Positions 1 through 10,602 are shown, counted from the first letter of the stretch. The stretch: DNA of 64,000 bases from Pseudomonas fulva (GCF_023517795.1 NZ_CP082928.1:2914001-2978000), one strand, 5' to 3'. Program-made: numbers and translations. Notes: a model not told the origin generated them from the sequence alone.

Positions 1-682
1 CGTCGCCCAGCACCCGACCGCCGAAGGCGATCACCCGGCCGCGGCTGTCGTGGATGGGAAAGATCACCCGGTCACGAAAGCGGTCGTAGCGCTTGCCGCT
101 GTCCGGGTTCTCCACCAGCAGGCCGGCATCGATCATCGCCTTGTGCTGCAGGCTGTCGCCGGCCAGGTGCTTGAGCAGGTTGTCCCAGCCCGGTGGGGCG
201 AAGCCGAGGCCGAAGTCCCGGGCGATTTCACCGGACAGGCCGCGACCTTTCAGGTACTCGACCGCGGCGCGGCGCTGTGGATGGCTTTTCAGTGCCTGGC
301 GGTAGAAGTCGGCAGCCGCCTTGAGCAGGGCGTACAGCGGCGAGTCGGTGGCCTGGCGGGGCTTGCCGCCGCGGCCGTTGTCCTCGCGCGGCACCTCCAT
401 GCCGGCGCGCTTGGCCAGCTCTTCCACGGCTTGCGGAAATTCCGTCTGGTCGTGATCCATCACGAAGCCCAGGGCGTTGCCGCCGGCGCCACAGCCGAAG
501 CAGTAATAGAACTGCTTGTCCGGGCTGACCGTGAAGGAGGGCGTCTTTTCCTTGTGGAACGGGCAGCAGGCGCTGTAATTCTTGCCGGTCTTCTTCAACT
601 GGATGCGCGAACTCACCACATCGACGATATCGGTGCGGTTGAGCAGGTCATCGATGAAGGATTGCGGGATCAGGCCGGCCAT
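1..682 (-). CDS. dnaG: DNA primase, N-terminal part (cut by window edge)
   Basis: Makes RNA primers for chromosome replication. The visible 227 codons begin MAGLIPQSFIDDLL and carry the CHC2 zinc finger, with ligands C40, H43, C61 and C64. The rest of the gene runs off the left edge, so the TOPRIM and helicase-interaction domains are not seen. It lies directly downstream of rpsU on the same strand, which is the classic macromolecular-synthesis operon order (rpsU-dnaG-rpoD; rpoD would be outside the window). Confidence 0.97.
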   Translation of the reverse strand, partial: MAGLIPQSFIDDLLNRTDIVDVVSSRIQLKKTGKNYSACCPFHKEKTPSFTVSPDKQFYYCFGCGAGGNALGFVMDHDQTEFPQAVEELAKRAGMEVPREDNGRGGKPRQATDSPLYALLKAAADFYRQALKSHPQRRAAVEYLKGRGLSGEIARDFGLGFAPPGWDNLLKHLAGDSLQHKAMIDAGLLVENPDSGKRYDRFRDRVIFPIHDSRGRVIAFGGRVLGD

Positions 683-771
683 AGACGCTCAGGATATCCC
701 AGATGGGTAACGGCAAAAACGCAAAAACTCCGCCATTTCGCCAGCAGGCGATGCGGAGTTCTTGGCGATGA

Positions 772-790
772 TGCCCGGGCGAGCCGGGCA
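772..790 (-). terminator. rpsU-dnaG intercistronic stem-loop
   Basis: A 7-bp perfect stem (TGCCCGG/CCGGGCA) with a 5-nt loop lies between rpsU and dnaG. No U-run follows it on the minus strand. It therefore more likely acts as a partial terminator or processing site that lowers dnaG expression relative to rpsU, as known for this operon in other bacteria. Confidence 0.5.
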
Positions 791-812
791 TTCGGGCTTT
801 GCGTGTACGCTA

Positions 813-1028
813 TTAGTACAGGCGAACGCTGCGGCGCTGTTCGCGCTGCACTTTCTTGGCGTGACGCTTAACAGCGGCAGCGGCTTTACGCTTACGCTCG
901 GCGGTCGGCTTTTCGTAGAATTCGCGGCTACGAACTTCGGCCAGAACACCGGCTTTTTCGCAGGAGCGCTTGAAACGACGCAGAGCTACGTCGAAGGGTT
1001 CGTTCTCTTTAACTTTGACGGCTGGCAT
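813..1028 (-). CDS. rpsU: 30S ribosomal protein S21
   Basis: Small, very basic 71-residue protein beginning [20 protein letters not shown] and ending in an Arg-rich tail. Length and sequence match bacterial S21, which helps the 30S subunit engage mRNA. The minus strand carries AAGG upstream of the ATG. It is divergent from tsaD and is the first gene of the rpsU-dnaG operon. Confidence 0.98.
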   Translation of the reverse strand: MPAVKVKENEPFDVALRRFKRSCEKAGVLAEVRSREFYEKPTAERKRKAAAAVKRHAKKVQREQRRSVRLY

Positions 1029-1231
1029 CCAGGGCTACCTTCTTTATTACCGGAGGTTTGTGTCTTCCTGGCAACGGCACGGAAAGATCACAGGTTTTTA
1101 AGGGTTGCGGATGTTACCGCCTCGTCAAGCGGAATGCAAAGCCTCTGATCGAAAAGCACTGGTCTGGGCCGCCGAGCGGCGATTATCATGCCGGCCTTTT
1201 ACGCTGGGCAAGCGGCAGAGAAGGCGAAACC

Positions 1232-2257
1232 ATGCTGGTTCTGGGATTGGAAACTTCGTGCGACGAGACCGGTGTCGCGCTCTATGACAGCGAGCGCGGC
1301 CTGCTGGCCGACGCGCTGTTCAGTCAGATCGACTTGCACCGCGCCTACGGTGGCGTGGTGCCGGAGCTGGCCTCGCGTGACCACGTCAAGCGCATGCTGC
1401 CGCTGATCCGCCAGGTGCTGGACGAGGGCGGTTGCGTGGCCACAGACATCGACGCCATCGCCTACACCGCCGGCCCCGGCCTGGTCGGTGCGCTGCTGGT
1501 GGGCGCGTCCTGCGCCCAGGCCCTGGCCTTCGCCTGGGACATTCCCGCCATTGGCGTGCATCACATGGAAGGCCACCTGCTGGCGCCCATGCTCGAACCC
1601 ACGCCGCCAGCCTTCCCGTTCGTCGCCCTTCTGGTGTCGGGTGGCCATACCCAGCTGGTGCGGGTCGACGGCATCGGCCAGTACCAGTTGCTCGGTGAGT
1701 CGCTGGACGATGCGGCCGGCGAGGCCTTCGACAAGACCGCCAAGCTGATGGGCCTGCGCTACCCCGGTGGCCCGGAAATCGCCCGCCTTGCCGAGCGCGG
1801 CACGCCCGGACGCTTCGTGTTTCCGCGACCGATGACCGATCGTCCGGGCCTGGATTTCAGCTTCAGCGGCCTGAAGACCTTTACCCTCAATACCTGGCAG
1901 CAGTGCCAGGACAGCGGTGACGACAGCGAGCAGGCCCGCTGTGACGTGGCCCTGGCCTTCCAGCAGGCGGTGGTCGAGACGCTGACCATCAAGTGCCGCC
2001 GCGCGCTCAAGCAGACCGGCCTGAACAACCTGGTGATCGCTGGCGGGGTGAGTGCCAACCGGGCGCTGCGCACGTCGCTCGAAGACATGACGGCAGCGCT
2101 CAAGGGCAACGTGTTTTACGCACGTCCGGCATTCTGTACCGACAACGGTGCGATGATCGCCTACGCCGGTTGCCAGCGTCTGCTGGCCGGGCAGCATGAA
2201 GACCTGGCAATCACCGTGCAGGCCCGCTGGCCGATGGAGCAGTTGCCGGCGTTGTAA
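1232..2257 (+). CDS. tsaD: tRNA N6-threonylcarbamoyladenosine transferase TsaD
   Basis: Catalytic subunit that transfers threonylcarbamoyl to A37 of ANN-decoding tRNAs, working with TsaB and TsaE in the cytoplasm. The 341-residue product starts [14 protein letters not shown]. It has the metal-binding HxxxH motif (H111, H115 in HHMEGH) and the ASKHA-type glycine-rich loops ([16 protein letters not shown]). The ATG at 1232 gives the family N-terminus exactly; the frame is open further upstream but encodes nothing conserved. It is divergent from rpsU, the usual Pseudomonas arrangement. Confidence 0.97.
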   Translation: MLVLGLETSCDETGVALYDSERGLLADALFSQIDLHRAYGGVVPELASRDHVKRMLPLIRQVLDEGGCVATDIDAIAYTAGPGLVGALLVGASCAQALAFAWDIPAIGVHHMEGHLLAPMLEPTPPAFPFVALLVSGGHTQLVRVDGIGQYQLLGESLDDAAGEAFDKTAKLMGLRYPGGPEIARLAERGTPGRFVFPRPMTDRPGLDFSFSGLKTFTLNTWQQCQDSGDDSEQARCDVALAFQQAVVETLTIKCRRALKQTGLNNLVIAGGVSANRALRTSLEDMTAALKGNVFYARPAFCTDNGAMIAYAGCQRLLAGQHEDLAITVQARWPMEQLPAL

Positions 2258-2322
2258 GGTGCGGGCGCGTTGGTGATGTGCGGAAGAGAGGGCGGCTAGA
2301 AAGCAGAAACAGTCGGTAAGCA

Positions 2323-2390
2323 TGTAGGAGGGGCTTTAGCCCCGAGTTTTATTAGGGCGTAAAGAGCTCGAGGCTAAAGCCTCTCCTACA
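2323..2390. repeat. REP doublet between tsaD and plsY
   Basis: Two inverted copies of a REP-like unit. Left arm 2323-2346 starts TGTAGGAGGGGCTTTAGCC and right arm 2367-2390 ends GGCTAAAGCCTCTCCTACA; the 24-nt arms differ at two positions. Each arm also contains its own small palindrome. It lies between convergent genes and may act as an RNA stabiliser or terminator. Confidence 0.8.
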
Positions 2391-2474
2391 AAGCTCTGCT
2401 CACCGGCCGCTTCCGCCACCATGTCGCGGCTATTTATCGAGAGGTAAGCCTGCGCAGCCATGAGCAGGCCCTGA

Positions 2475-3044
2475 TCAGAAATGCCGTTCGCGGCCCGCCC
2501 ACAGATCACGTAGATTGCGCCGGTGCCGCCAGACGATCAGTCCGCTGAGCACGCACATCGGCAGCAGTGCCGCCGGGCGTTGCCAGGCCAGCAGCGGTAA
2601 GGTCATCGGTGCGGCGGTCAGCGCCGCCAGGGAGCTGGTGCGGGTCAGGCTGAAGGTCAGCAGCCAGGTGCACAGCGCCAGCAGCGCCGCCGGCGGGTAA
2701 AGCCCCAGCAGCATGCCGGCTGCCGTGGCGACGCCCTTGCCACCGCGGAAGCGAAAGTAGATCGGGTAGAGGTGGCCGATCACCGCCGCCAGACCCAGCC
2801 AGGCCTGCTGTTGCAGGGTGTAGTCGAGGTGGGCGGCGATCAGTACCGGCAGCAAACCTTTGAACAGATCGCCGATCAGCGTGAGAATGGCCAGGCGTTT
2901 GCCCGCCACCCTGAGCATATTGGTGGCGCCGGGGTTGCCCGAGCCGCTGGCGCGCGGGTCTGCCAGGCCGGTCATGCGGCTGAGCAGGATAGCGAAGGAC
3001 AGCGAGCCGAGCAGGTAGGCGAGGATCGCCAGCAGCCAAAACAT
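2475..3044 (-). CDS. plsY: Glycerol-3-phosphate acyltransferase PlsY
   Basis: Inner-membrane enzyme that acylates glycerol-3-phosphate from acyl-phosphate, the first step of phospholipid synthesis. The 189-residue product starts [18 protein letters not shown] and is strongly hydrophobic, with several membrane segments. PlsY motifs are visible: SGNPGATN in the first cytoplasmic loop and [10 protein letters not shown] in the second. A second in-frame ATG at 3053 (MDTMFW) is possible; 3044 matches the family start. It is divergent from folB with 74 bp between starts. Confidence 0.95.
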   Translation of the reverse strand: MFWLLAILAYLLGSLSFAILLSRMTGLADPRASGSGNPGATNMLRVAGKRLAILTLIGDLFKGLLPVLIAAHLDYTLQQQAWLGLAAVIGHLYPIYFRFRGGKGVATAAGMLLGLYPPAALLALCTWLLTFSLTRTSSLAALTAAPMTLPLLAWQRPAALLPMCVLSGLIVWRHRRNLRDLWAGRERHF

Positions 3045-3118
3045 GGTATCCATTCCGCGCCGGGGGATGGCCGATTCTAACGAGGTACGGCGAGCTTGTC
3101 GTGCCGTGGAGAGCATGC

Positions 3119-3475
3119 TTGGACACAGTGTTTATCGCAGGGCTGGAAGTCGACACCGTCATTGGTGCCTACGACTGGGAGCGCACCATTCGCCAATGCC
3201 TGCAGCTGGATCTGTGGCTGGGCTGGGACAACCGGCCCGCCGCCCAGGACGATGACCTGAGCAAGGCCCTGGACTACGCCACGCTGTCGACGCGCATCCA
3301 GGCCTTCGCCAGCGAATCGCAGTTCATCCTGGTGGAAACCTTCGCCGAGCGCCTGGTGGCGCTGCTGATGGGCGAATTCAACATCCCCTGGGTGCGCTTG
3401 CGCGTGACCAAGCCCGGCGCCGTGCCGGCGGCCCGTGGCGGTGTCGGTGTGGAGATCGAGCGCGGATGTCGCTAA
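3119..3475 (+). CDS. folB: Dihydroneopterin aldolase FolB
   Basis: Converts 7,8-dihydroneopterin to 6-hydroxymethyl-dihydropterin in folate synthesis. The 118-residue product has the FolB core ([35 protein letters not shown]). I chose a TTG start at 3119 because GGAGA lies about 8 nt upstream and the product then begins at the family N-terminus; an in-frame ATG at 3101 would add six residues with no evident ribosome site. Its 3' end overlaps folK by 10 bp. Confidence 0.92.
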   Translation: MDTVFIAGLEVDTVIGAYDWERTIRQCLQLDLWLGWDNRPAAQDDDLSKALDYATLSTRIQAFASESQFILVETFAERLVALLMGEFNIPWVRLRVTKPGAVPAARGGVGVEIERGCR

Positions 3476-3993
3476 CGCCAATCCTGCTGGGCCTGGGCAG
3501 CAATATCGAGCGTGAGGCGCACCTGTGCGCGGGCCTCGATGCCCTGGCCGAAATCGTCACCGACATGCGCTGCTCGCCGGTCTTCGAAAGCCTGGCGGTG
3601 GGTATCAAGAGCGGGCCGTTCTTCAATCTGGTGATCGCCGGGCGCACGGCCCTGCCCCTGACCGAACTGGACCGGCGACTGAAATTCATCGAGGCCGACA
3701 ATGGCCGCTACGCACCGGATCGCAAGGGCCTGCCGCTGGATATCGACGTGCTGACCTATGGCAGGCTGGTCGGCAATTTCGATGGCCTGGTGCTGCCGCG
3801 GGCAGAAATCCTCAAGAACGCCTTCGTACTCAGGCCACTGGCGCTGCTGGTGCCGGAGGTCGAGCATCCCGAAGTCGGACGCAGTTTCGCGCAGCTGTGG
3901 ACCGATGCGCGGATCGAGCAGCAGTTGTGGCCGGTGTCTTTCCAGTGGCGTGGGGTGGAACTGACGCCCCCTGAGCTCTTGCCCTCACCCTAG
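3466..3993 (+). CDS. folK: 2-amino-4-hydroxy-6-hydroxymethyldihydropteridine pyrophosphokinase family protein
   Basis: HPPK transfers pyrophosphate from ATP to the pterin product of FolB, so the folB-folK overlap places consecutive folate steps together. The 175-residue product shows GLGSNI near the N-terminus, the DLDIL-like segment ([11 protein letters not shown]) and the following LVLPR segment. From memory, pseudomonads often carry another folK elsewhere, so this could be a paralogue. Its TAG stop overlaps the cca stop on the other strand. Confidence 0.85.
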   Translation: MSLTPILLGLGSNIEREAHLCAGLDALAEIVTDMRCSPVFESLAVGIKSGPFFNLVIAGRTALPLTELDRRLKFIEADNGRYAPDRKGLPLDIDVLTYGRLVGNFDGLVLPRAEILKNAFVLRPLALLVPEVEHPEVGRSFAQLWTDARIEQQLWPVSFQWRGVELTPPELLPSP

Positions 3994-5225
3994 CCGGCTT
4001 TTTCGCGAGCCTGCTTGAAGCCCTTCAATACCGTCAGGCGCTCACGATTGAGCGCCTCGCCCAGCTCGGCGCCCTTGTAGCCGCGTTCCAGCAGCGGCTG
4101 CACGGCCACCTTGCGTACCGCCGCCATGGCATTCAGCAGATAGGCCGCTTGAGGGTACTCACGATCCTCCAGGCCATGACGACCACGGGCATCCATTTCA
4201 CACGCCGCGACAAAGGCCTCGAAGCGTTGCGGGCGACGGAACACGTCGAAGCGTTGCATCAGTTCCAGCAGCGTCGAGGCGCGCAGCTCCAGGGCGCGGT
4301 GGGCGTGGGTATGAAATTCGCCCACCAGCTCGGCCAGCTCCTGACACTCTTTGGGCACCTTGCAACGGCTGTTGATGGCCTGAATCAGCGGGATGCCCCG
4401 ATGTTCGTGGGCGATGTGTCGCGGCCAGTCCGTAGGGTCGGTTCTGCCCTTGCCCACATCATGCAGCAGGCAGGCCCAGCGCACGGGCAGTGGCTGCTCG
4501 TGCCTGGCGCACTGGCGCAGTACGGCCAGCACATGCTCACCGGTATCGATTTCCGGGTGATGGGCAGCGGGCTGCGGCACGCCGAACAGCCTGTCGACCT
4601 CCGGCAGCATGGCCGCCAGGGCGCCGCAGTCACGCAGTACTTGGATGAAAACGTCCGGGCGTGGCTCCATCAATGCCCGGGAGATTTCCTTCCAGCTGCG
4701 TTCCGGGGTCAGCGCATCCAGCTCCCCGGATTCGGCCAGTTGGCGCATCAGTTCGAGGGTTTCCGGCGCTACGCTAAAGCCCAGCGGTGCGTAGCGCGCC
4801 GCGAAGCGCGCCACGCGCAGCACACGAAGGGGGTCTTCGGCGAAGGCCGGCGAGACATGGCGCAGTTGCCTGGCTTCCAGATCACGCTGGCCGCCATAGG
4901 GGTCGATCAGCTTGCCGTGTTGATCTTCGGCAATGGCGTTGATGGTCAGGTCGCGGCGTATCAGGTCCTCTTCCAGCGTCACCTCGGGGCTGGCGTGAAA
5001 GGTGAAGCCGCCATAGCCGCGACCGCTCTTGCGTTCGGTGCGGGCCAGGGCGTACTCCTCGCCCGATTGCGGGTGCAGGAACACCGGGAAATCCGCGCCC
5101 ACCGGGCGATAACCCAATTCCAGCATGGTTTCGGCGGTGGCACCGACCACCACCCAGTCGACCTCGGTCACCGGGCGGCCGAGCAGGCGGTCGCGCACGG
5201 CGCCGCCGACTTTGTAGATCTGCAT
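3990..5225 (-). CDS. cca: Multifunctional CCA-adding tRNA nucleotidyltransferase / HD phosphohydrolase
   Basis: Adds and repairs the 3' CCA end of tRNAs. The 411-residue product starts [16 protein letters not shown]. The catalytic carboxylates are E21 and D23 (VTEVDWVV), where E. coli Cca has Asp at 21. The RRDLTINA motif follows, then an HD domain (CLLHDVGKG) typical of the multifunctional gammaproteobacterial form. The ATG at 5225 gives the family start. The gene converges on folK with a 4-bp overlap of stop codons. Confidence 0.96.
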   Translation of the reverse strand: MQIYKVGGAVRDRLLGRPVTEVDWVVVGATAETMLELGYRPVGADFPVFLHPQSGEEYALARTERKSGRGYGGFTFHASPEVTLEEDLIRRDLTINAIAEDQHGKLIDPYGGQRDLEARQLRHVSPAFAEDPLRVLRVARFAARYAPLGFSVAPETLELMRQLAESGELDALTPERSWKEISRALMEPRPDVFIQVLRDCGALAAMLPEVDRLFGVPQPAAHHPEIDTGEHVLAVLRQCARHEQPLPVRWACLLHDVGKGRTDPTDWPRHIAHEHRGIPLIQAINSRCKVPKECQELAELVGEFHTHAHRALELRASTLLELMQRFDVFRRPQRFEAFVAACEMDARGRHGLEDREYPQAAYLLNAMAAVRKVAVQPLLERGYKGAELGEALNRERLTVLKGFKQAREKAG

Positions 5226-5295
5226 AAGAGTCTCCGTCATGCGCAGAGGATACCCGCTGCATCGGAGCCTGTCGTTGCGCGGTGCCTCTGGGCAG

Positions 5296-6858
5296 CTAGA
5301 GCGGAGGCATATGCAGATCCAGGCGCGGATGATCGCCGTCCGGCGCGCCATCGCTCCTGGGCGGTACGTGCTGGGTATTGACGATGCGCTCGCCCTGCAG
5401 CGTCTGCAGGTGGATGTCGAACCCCCACAGGCGATGCAGGTGCTTGAGCACTTCTTCGGTAGAGCTGCCCAGCGGCTTGCGGTCGTGCTGGAAGTGGCGC
5501 AGGGTCAGGGAGCGGTCGCCGCGGCGGTCGATGCTCCAGATCTGCACGTTGGGCTCGCGATTGCCGAGGTTGTATTGGGCGGCCAGGGTTTCGCGGATGG
5601 TGCGATAGCCCGGTTCGTCATGGATGGCCGGTACGCTGAGTTCGTCTTTCTGGTCGTCGTCGAGAATGCTGAACAGCTTGAGGTCGCGGATCACCTTGGG
5701 CGACAGGTACTGCAGGATGAAGCTCTCGTCCTTGAAGCTGGTCATGGCGAATTTCAGGGTACTCAGCCAGTCGCTGCCGGCGATGTCGGGGAACCAGCGG
5801 CGATCCTCCTCGGTGGGCGCCTCGCAGATCCGGCGAATGTCGCGGTACATGGCAAAACCCAGGGCGTAGGGGTTGATGCCGCTGTAGTAGGGGCTGTCGA
5901 ACGACGGCTGGAACACCACGCTGGTGTGCGACTGCAGAAACTCCATCATGAAGCCGTCGGTGACCAGGCCTTCGTCGTAAAGGTCGTTCATCAGGGTGTA
6001 GTGCCAGAAGGTCGCCCAGCCTTCGTTCATCACCTGGGTCTGGCGCTGCGGGTAGAAGTACTGGGCGATCTTGCGCACGATGCGGATCACCTCGCGCTGC
6101 CAGGGCTCGAGCAGCGGCGCATGTTTTTCCAGGAAATACAGAATGTTTTCCTGGGGCTCGGCCGGAAAGCGCTGATGATCGCTTTCATCGGCCTTGCTGG
6201 CGCTCTTGGGAATGGTGCGCCACAGGTCGTTGATCTGCCGCTGCAGGTGCTCCTCGCGATCCTTCTGGCGACGGCGCTCTTCCTCGGCGGAAATGGGGTA
6301 GGGGCGCTTGTAGCGGTCCACCCCGTAGTTCATCAGCGCATGGCAGGAGTCGATCAGGTCCTCGACGGCATCGATACCGTGGCGCTCTTCGCACTGGGTG
6401 ATGTACTGCTTGGCGAACACCAGGTAGTCGATGATCGAACTGGCGTCGGTCCAGGTGCGGAACAGGTAGTTGCCCTTGAAGAAGCTGTTGTGTCCGTAGC
6501 AGGCGTGGGCGATCACCAGGGCCTGCATGGTGATGGTGTTCTCTTCCATCAGGTAGGCGATGCACGGGTCGGAGTTGATCACGATCTCGTACGCCAGGCC
6601 CATCTGCCCGCGGCTGTAGGATTTCTCGGTACTGAGGAACTGCTTGCCGTAGGACCAGTGGTGGTAACCCAGGGGCATGCCGACCGAGGCGTAGGCATCC
6701 ATCATCTGCTCGGCGGTGATCACCTCGATCTGGTTGGGGTAGGTGTCGAGCGCATAGCGCTCGGCCAACCGGCTGATTTCCCGGTCGTAGTCGCGAATCA
6801 GCTCGAAGGTCCATTCCGAGCCCGTGGACAGGGGCTGGCGTTTCTTGCTGCTGCTCAT
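5296..6858 (-). CDS. SpoVR family protein (YcgB)
   Basis: 520-residue soluble protein of the SpoVR/YcgB family. The N-terminal half carries the conserved core ([39 protein letters not shown]). The biochemical activity of the family is not established. It is last in a three-gene minus-strand set with YeaH and PrkA and overlaps the YeaH gene by 4 bp, indicating translational coupling. In enterobacteria the partners are stress- and starvation-induced. Confidence 0.93.
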   Translation of the reverse strand: MSSSKKRQPLSTGSEWTFELIRDYDREISRLAERYALDTYPNQIEVITAEQMMDAYASVGMPLGYHHWSYGKQFLSTEKSYSRGQMGLAYEIVINSDPCIAYLMEENTITMQALVIAHACYGHNSFFKGNYLFRTWTDASSIIDYLVFAKQYITQCEERHGIDAVEDLIDSCHALMNYGVDRYKRPYPISAEEERRRQKDREEHLQRQINDLWRTIPKSASKADESDHQRFPAEPQENILYFLEKHAPLLEPWQREVIRIVRKIAQYFYPQRQTQVMNEGWATFWHYTLMNDLYDEGLVTDGFMMEFLQSHTSVVFQPSFDSPYYSGINPYALGFAMYRDIRRICEAPTEEDRRWFPDIAGSDWLSTLKFAMTSFKDESFILQYLSPKVIRDLKLFSILDDDQKDELSVPAIHDEPGYRTIRETLAAQYNLGNREPNVQIWSIDRRGDRSLTLRHFQHDRKPLGSSTEEVLKHLHRLWGFDIHLQTLQGERIVNTQHVPPRSDGAPDGDHPRLDLHMPPL

Positions 6859-8126
6859 GGGGTGAGCCTCCGCTGGAACAGTTCGCGGAATACCGGGTAG
6901 ATGTCACCCGCCGACACCAGTTGCTGCTGGGCGAAGGTCTCGCCGAAGGCTTCCGCCACGCGCTCGTACTCGAACCATAGCGCCTGATGCTCGCGCGGGG
7001 TGATCTCCACGTAGGTGAAGTACTGCACGAAGGGCATGATCTGCTTGATCAGGATATCCCGGCACAACGGCGAGTCGTCGTTCCAGTTGTCGCCGTCCGA
7101 AGCCTGGGCGCCGTAGATGTTCCATTCGTTGGCCGGGTAACGCTCGGCCATGATCTCCTGCATCATCTTCAGCGCACTGGAGACGATGGTGCCACCGGTC
7201 TCCCGGGAATAGAAGAACTCTTCCTCGTCCACTTCCTTGGCGCTGGTGTGGTGGCGGATGAACACCACGTCGATCTTGTCGTAGTTACGCTTGAGAAACA
7301 GGTACAGGAGGATGAAGAAGCGCTTGGCGACGTCCTTGGTGGCCTGGGTCATCGAGCCGGAGACGTCCATCAGGCAGAACATCACCGCCTTGGAGCTGGG
7401 GTTGGGGTGCTTGACCAGCAGGTTGTACTTGAGGTCGAAGGTGTCGAGAAACGGGATGCGGTGAATGCGCGCGCTGAGGCGTTCGATCTCGGCCTCGAGC
7501 AGCTGGATGTCGCTGAAGTTGTCCGGTTCCTCGCGGCGCAGGCGCTCCAGCTCGGCCTTCACCTCGCGCAGCTTGGCCCGGCTGCTGCCGGATAGCGCGA
7601 TGCGCCGGGCATGAGCCGAGCGCAGGGTGCGCACGATATTGATGCGTGACGGGTTGCCTTCGCTGCTGATGCCCGCGCGCACGGTCTTGAAGGTCTCGGC
7701 GCCGGTCAGGTGGCGCTTGACCAGGTTGGGCAGCTCCAGGTCCTCGAACATGAAGTCGAGGAATTCCTCCTGGGTGATCTGGAACACAAACTCGTCCATG
7801 CCCTCGCCGGAATTGCTGGCCTTGCCCGCGCCCTGACCACCTCCGCCACCTTGCGGGCGGGGGATCCGTTCACCGGCAACGAACTCCTTGTTGCCCGGGT
7901 GCACGACGGTCTGCCTGCCGCCGCGGCCGTGGTGCAGCACCGGCTCGTCGATATCCCGGCCGGGAATGCTGATCTGCTCGCCGTGCTCCATGTCGGTGAT
8001 CGAGCGGCGGCTGACCGCGTCCTCCACCGCCTTCTTGATGTGGTCGCGGTAACGACGAATGAACCGCTGGCGGTTCACCGTGCTCTTGTTCTTGCCATTG
8101 AGGCGACGGTCGATCACGTAACTCAT
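6855..8126 (-). CDS. yeaH: YeaH/YhbH family VWA-like protein
   Basis: 423-residue DUF444 (YeaH/YhbH) protein starting [20 protein letters not shown]. The N-terminal third is basic and Gly-rich ([12 protein letters not shown]). The C-terminal half contains a von Willebrand A-like domain with the metal-site signature DVSGSM. It sits between PrkA upstream and SpoVR downstream, the same order as in other gammaproteobacteria, and probably acts with the kinase in a stress-response complex whose target is unknown. I chose the ATG at 8126 for the conserved N-terminus. Confidence 0.94.
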   Translation of the reverse strand: MSYVIDRRLNGKNKSTVNRQRFIRRYRDHIKKAVEDAVSRRSITDMEHGEQISIPGRDIDEPVLHHGRGGRQTVVHPGNKEFVAGERIPRPQGGGGGQGAGKASNSGEGMDEFVFQITQEEFLDFMFEDLELPNLVKRHLTGAETFKTVRAGISSEGNPSRINIVRTLRSAHARRIALSGSSRAKLREVKAELERLRREEPDNFSDIQLLEAEIERLSARIHRIPFLDTFDLKYNLLVKHPNPSSKAVMFCLMDVSGSMTQATKDVAKRFFILLYLFLKRNYDKIDVVFIRHHTSAKEVDEEEFFYSRETGGTIVSSALKMMQEIMAERYPANEWNIYGAQASDGDNWNDDSPLCRDILIKQIMPFVQYFTYVEITPREHQALWFEYERVAEAFGETFAQQQLVSAGDIYPVFRELFQRRLTP

Positions 8127-8140
8127 AAGCCCCTCCCGGG

Positions 8141-8223
8141 GCAGCTGCAAGCCGCAAGCTACAAGTCACAAGTGAAAAGCCAGGCGCTTTCGCTTGCAGC
8201 TTGAGGCTTGCAGCTTGCGGCTG
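8141..8223. repeat. Inverted GCAAGCT-type repeat between prkA and yeaH
   Basis: The left arm (8141-8160, GCAGCTGCAAGCCGCAAGCT) is complementary to the right arm (about 8199-8223), giving a long imperfect hairpin in the prkA-yeaH mRNA. The 13-mer TCAAGCTGCAAGC (minus strand, 8192-8204) recurs at 13249-13261. This is a Pseudomonas REP-like family and may segment the operon transcript. Confidence 0.7.
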
Positions 8224-8225
8224 CT

Positions 8226-10148
8226 TTATTGCGATTTACGTACGCGCAGATACCATTCCGACAGCAGGCGCACCTGCTTCTCGGTATAGCCGCGCTCGAC
8301 CATGCGTTTGACGAAGTCGTTGTGCTTCTGCTGATCCTCCTTGCTGGCCTTGGCGTTGAAGCTGATGACTGGCAGCAGGTCCTCGGTGTTGGAGAACATC
8401 TTCTTCTCGATCACCACCCGCAGCTTCTCGTAGCTGAGCCAGGTCGGGTTCTTGCCGTTGTTGTTGGCCCGGGCGCGCAGCACAAAGTTGACGATCTCGT
8501 TGCGGAAATCCTTCGGGTTGCTGATGCCGGCCGGCTTCTCGATCTTCTCCAGTTCCTCGTTGAGGGCCACGCGGTTGAGAATTTCGCCGGTTTCCGGGTC
8601 GCGATATTCCTGATCCTGAATCCAGAAATCGGCGTACAGCACGTAGCGGTCGAAGATGTTCTGGCCGTATTCGCTGTAGGACTCCAGATAGGCGGTCTGG
8701 ATTTCCTTGCCGATGAACTCGATATAGCGCGGCGCCAGGTATTCCTTGATGAAACGCAGGTAGCGTTCGCGGGTTTCGCCGGGGAACTGTTCCTGTTCGA
8801 TCTGCTGTTCCAGTACGTAAAGCAGGTGCACCGGGTTGGCCGCCACCTCGTGCGGGTCGAAGTTGAACACCTTGGAAAGGATCTTGAAGGCGAAGCGGGT
8901 CGACAGGCCGTTCATGCCTTCGTCGACGCCGGCGGCATCGCGGTACTCCTGGATCGACTTGGCCTTGGGATCGGTATCCTTGAGGTTTTCGCCGTCGTAG
9001 ACGCGCATCTTCGAGTAGATGTTGGAGTTTTCCGGCTCCTTGAGGCGCGACAGGGTGGAAAATTGCGCGAGCATCTTCAGGGTGTCGGGCGCGCAATGGG
9101 CGTTGGCCAGGGAGCTGCTGACCAGCAGCTTGTCGTAGATCTTGATCTCGTCGCTGACGCGCAGGCAGTACGGCACCTTGACGATGTAGATGCGGTCGAT
9201 GAACGCCTCGTTGTTCTTGTTGTTGCGGAAGGTGTGCCACTCCGACTCGTTGGAGTGGGCCAACAGGATGCCGTTATAGGGGATCGCGCCCAGGCCCTCG
9301 GTGCTGTTGTAGTTGCCTTCCTGGGTGGCGGTGAGCAGCGGGTGCAGCACCTTGATCGGTGCCTTGAACATCTCGACAAACTCCATCAGGCCCTGGTTGG
9401 CCCGGCACAGCGCGCCCGAGTAGCTGTAGGCGTCGGCATCGTTCTGCGGGAATTCCTCGAGCTTGCGGATATCCACCTTGCCGACCAGGGCGGAGATGTC
9501 CTGGTTGTTCTCGTCCCCCGGCTCGGTCTTGGCGATGGCGATCTGGTTGAGGATCGAGGGGTAGAGCTTGACCACCCGGAACTGGCTGATATCACCACCG
9601 AATTCGGCCAGGCGCTTGCTGGCCCAGGGCGACATGATACTGCCCAGGTAACGCCGGGAAATGCCGTAGTCCTCCTCGAGAATCGCCGCATCCTCGGCGG
9701 CGTTGAACAGCCCCAGGGGCGACTCGAACACCGGCGAACCCTTGATGGCGTAGAAGGGCACCTTCTCCATCAACTGCTTGAGCTTTTCCGCCAGCGAGGA
9801 CTTGCCGCCGCCGACCGGTCCCAGCAGATAGAGGATCTGCTTCTTCTCCTCCAGGCCCTGGGCGGCGTGGCGGAAGTAGGAGACGATCTGCTCGATGCAT
9901 TCCTCCATGCCGTGGAAATCGGCGAAGGCGGGATAACGGCGGATCACCTTGTTGGAGAAGATGCGCGACAGCCGAGGGTTGTGGGAGGTATCGAGCAACT
10001 CCGGTTCGCCGATGGCCATCAGCAGGCGCTCGGACGCGCTGGCATAGGCGCTGCGATCCTGCTTGCACAGTTCGAGGTACTCCTGCAGCGAGTACTCCTC
10101 CTGGCGCGTCGCCTCGAATCGTTGTTGGAAGTGACTGAAAATGCTCAT
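8226..10148 (-). CDS. prkA: PrkA family serine protein kinase / AAA+ protein
   Basis: 640-residue cytoplasmic protein of the PrkA (YeaG) family. It has an AAA+ domain with Walker A GPVGGGKS at about residues 110-118 and a C-terminal kinase-like region. PrkA proteins are reported as stress- or starvation-linked Ser/Thr kinases, and some have been reported as AAA+ proteases. The ATG at 10148 (MSIFSHFQQRFEATRQEEYS) is the conserved start. It is first of the prkA-yeaH-spoVR set, preceded by 454 bp without genes. Confidence 0.95.
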   Translation of the reverse strand: MSIFSHFQQRFEATRQEEYSLQEYLELCKQDRSAYASASERLLMAIGEPELLDTSHNPRLSRIFSNKVIRRYPAFADFHGMEECIEQIVSYFRHAAQGLEEKKQILYLLGPVGGGKSSLAEKLKQLMEKVPFYAIKGSPVFESPLGLFNAAEDAAILEEDYGISRRYLGSIMSPWASKRLAEFGGDISQFRVVKLYPSILNQIAIAKTEPGDENNQDISALVGKVDIRKLEEFPQNDADAYSYSGALCRANQGLMEFVEMFKAPIKVLHPLLTATQEGNYNSTEGLGAIPYNGILLAHSNESEWHTFRNNKNNEAFIDRIYIVKVPYCLRVSDEIKIYDKLLVSSSLANAHCAPDTLKMLAQFSTLSRLKEPENSNIYSKMRVYDGENLKDTDPKAKSIQEYRDAAGVDEGMNGLSTRFAFKILSKVFNFDPHEVAANPVHLLYVLEQQIEQEQFPGETRERYLRFIKEYLAPRYIEFIGKEIQTAYLESYSEYGQNIFDRYVLYADFWIQDQEYRDPETGEILNRVALNEELEKIEKPAGISNPKDFRNEIVNFVLRARANNNGKNPTWLSYEKLRVVIEKKMFSNTEDLLPVISFNAKASKEDQQKHNDFVKRMVERGYTEKQVRLLSEWYLRVRKSQ

Positions 10149-10602
10149 GACTTCACCTCGCTCGATGCTGGGAGCCGGCCGGGATCGGTCGAGCGGGTGC
10201 ATGCAGACCCGGCGCTTGCGCGACCGAGGTGAATCCCCCGAACACCTCCTTTGGTCAGTCAGAACCCCATGGTCAGCTATCCGTCGCATGGCAGGTTGAG
10301 GACAGCCGCCTTGCGTCTCTCGCGCAAGGCGTATCGGCTGCCTTCTCCCGCCTGACCCTGTGTCGCGTGGCCCTGGCTGGCTGCTGAAGGTGAGTACCGA
10401 TGGCCCGTTCGGCCGGTTGGCCGGCTACCTGAATTGGGATGGCCTACGACAAGGATAGTTGGTAATCGGCAAGGTCAAGGCGCAATTGCCGTGGCAGGCG
10501 TCATGGCGACGCCGCGCAGGCCGCCAAATCCAGTGTTGGCGGGGGGGCTGGCGCAGGGAAAATATTTGTGACCGTCCTCTCGGCGTAGCGGCAAGAGGGT
10601 CT
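10149..10602. other. Long intergenic region upstream of prkA
   Basis: 454 bp with no credible gene. It contains nested hairpins in the presumed prkA leader: GGTCG...CGACC around 10175-10226 enclosing CGGGT/ACCCG, and CCTTGCG/CGCAAGG near 10312-10332. The prkA promoter should lie here. A sigma54-like sequence near 10483-10498 has its key -24 GG changed to GC, so I do not call it. I see no strong glpE terminator. Confidence 0.5.

Noticed and set aside
5160..5166. Loss of a catalytic Asp in Cca (Glu at residue 21)
   Set aside because: Glu keeps a carboxylate at the metal site and I believe it is common in Pseudomonas Cca, so it is not a defect.
10483..10498. Sigma54-like promoter upstream of prkA (minus strand TGCCACG-N4-TTGC)
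   Set aside because: Spacing is right, but the invariant -24 GG is GC, which normally abolishes sigma54 recognition.
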